From the NCBI GenBank assembly GCA_016649475.1, contig JAENXP010000115.1:1-6985 (forward strand): 6,985 nucleotides of DNA, in the 5' to 3' direction. The notes beneath the pieces were generated by a model. It ran no database searches. It worked only from the letters and a program-made list of their open reading frames with translations, and was not told the DNA's origin. Position 1 is the first letter of the stretch, and the number at the start of each line of letters is the position of its first letter. Of the stretch, positions 6,277 to 6,985 are shown one piece after another. Source of the stretch: Burkholderiales bacterium (lineage in GTDB: Bacteria > Pseudomonadota > Gammaproteobacteria > Burkholderiales > SG8-39). The translations under genes and the position numbers were made by a program.

Positions 6277-6985
6277 ATGTCACGGCGTATCAAACCCGCT
6301 CTGCTTGCCGCGGCCATCGCGCTGCTCATCGGCTTCGGCGCAAGCGCCGCTTCAGCGCAGCCGGAAACGCGGCCTGTCGCGACGAAGGACCCGCGAGCAA
6401 TGGCGGCGGAGTACCTGGCGCGGCGCGCGGGCAAAGCGCCGGTGCTGGTGGGCGCGGGCGATATCGCGCTGTGCCACGGCGGGCAGGACAAGTACGCCGA
6501 AGCCACGGCGCAGCTGATCGAGGCCTTGCCCGGAGCGCTGGTGTTCACAGCCGGCGACAATGCCTACCAGGACGGGACCTGGGAACAGTTCATCGACTGC
6601 TACGGTAAGTCCTGGGGCAGGAAGGGCATCAAGGAGCGCACGCTGCCGGCACCTGGAAATCACGATTACGGCAACCGCCGCAAACCGCACGAAGCCGGCG
6701 ATTACTTCAGATATTTCGGTGCTGCAGCCGCCAATGCGGACACTGCGGGCCTGGGCTATTACAGCCTGGACCTGGGCTCCTGGCATATCGTGTCGCTCAA
6801 CAGCGATATCGAAATGCGCCTCGGGCGCGAGCGCGATCTGGCGCCCGAGGTCTCGCGCCAACGCGCCTGGCTAGAGGCCGATCTGGCCGCAGCGCTGCGT
6901 CAGGGCACGAAGTGCATCATCGGGATATGGCACCACCCGCGCTTTACCGGCGGGCGTCGCGGGGACAATCTGCCGACGGCGAAAT
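6277..6985 (+). CDS. Exported metallophosphatase, purple acid phosphatase-like (3' end outside window)
   Basis: The frame is open from ATG 6277 to the window end, giving 236 codons with no stop. Residues 1-27 form a signal peptide: a basic start (SRRIK), a hydrophobic core and an ASA cleavage site before Gln28, so the enzyme should act outside the inner membrane. The rest shows the calcineurin-like phosphoesterase metal motifs in order: GDIA with Asp62, GDNAY with Asp94 and Tyr97, GNHDY (127-131) and WHHPRF with His219/His220. The GDIA and GDxxY forms follow the purple acid phosphatase pattern, where the tyrosine binds iron, rather than the DxH form of ordinary phosphodiesterases. The C-terminal GHxH-type motif would lie past the edge. 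The start is 19 bp after the molybdoenzyme stop, with only a weak GGAAA as ribosome binding site. SRR could hint at Tat export, but the motif is incomplete. It should cleave phosphate esters; the substrate is unknown. Confidence 0.87.
   Translation, partial: MSRRIKPALLAAAIALLIGFGASAASAQPETRPVATKDPRAMAAEYLARRAGKAPVLVGAGDIALCHGGQDKYAEATAQLIEALPGALVFTAGDNAYQDGTWEQFIDCYGKSWGRKGIKERTLPAPGNHDYGNRRKPHEAGDYFRYFGAAAANADTAGLGYYSLDLGSWHIVSLNSDIEMRLGRERDLAPEVSRQRAWLEADLAAALRQGTKCIIGIWHHPRFTGGRRGDNLPTAK

Overview
The window is GC-rich chromosomal DNA with tightly packed genes. It most resembles a betaproteobacterium, based on GC-rich codon use, a lysine-rich histone H1-like tail fused to a SWIB domain, and the types of transporter and enzyme present. 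This placement is an inference from sequence style, not from a phylogenetic marker. There are no rRNA or tRNA genes, insertion sequences, CRISPR arrays or phage genes. Seven genes are supported, two of them cut by the window edges.

Left part (1-1004): the 3' end of a TPR-repeat protein gene on the + strand ends at 296. It converges on a small - strand gene (419-769) for a SWIB-domain protein with a Lys/Ala/Thr tail built from 15-bp tandem repeats. Between them lie a GC hairpin and a good rho-independent terminator for the - strand gene. The 235-bp space at 770-1004 is a divergent promoter region. It holds a consensus TTGACA box facing the SWIB gene. Facing right it holds a perfect TATAAT box preceded by a T8 tract.

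Right part (1005-6985): five + strand genes follow with gaps of only 33, 15, 30 and 19 bp, so they probably form one transcription unit. They encode an MFS transporter, an HSL-family alpha/beta hydrolase with a complete catalytic triad, a BASS-like membrane transporter, a large cytoplasmic molybdopterin oxidoreductase with one [4Fe-4S] site, and an exported purple-acid-phosphatase-like metallophosphatase that runs off the right edge.

Read together, two different transporters, an intracellular carboxylesterase and a molybdenum enzyme look like an uptake-and-conversion module for an organic substrate, possibly an ester or carboxylate. The sequence does not identify that substrate. The transporter lacks the residues that bind sodium in characterised BASS proteins, and the molybdoenzyme has no electron-transfer partner next to it. 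These are the two most unusual points in the cluster.
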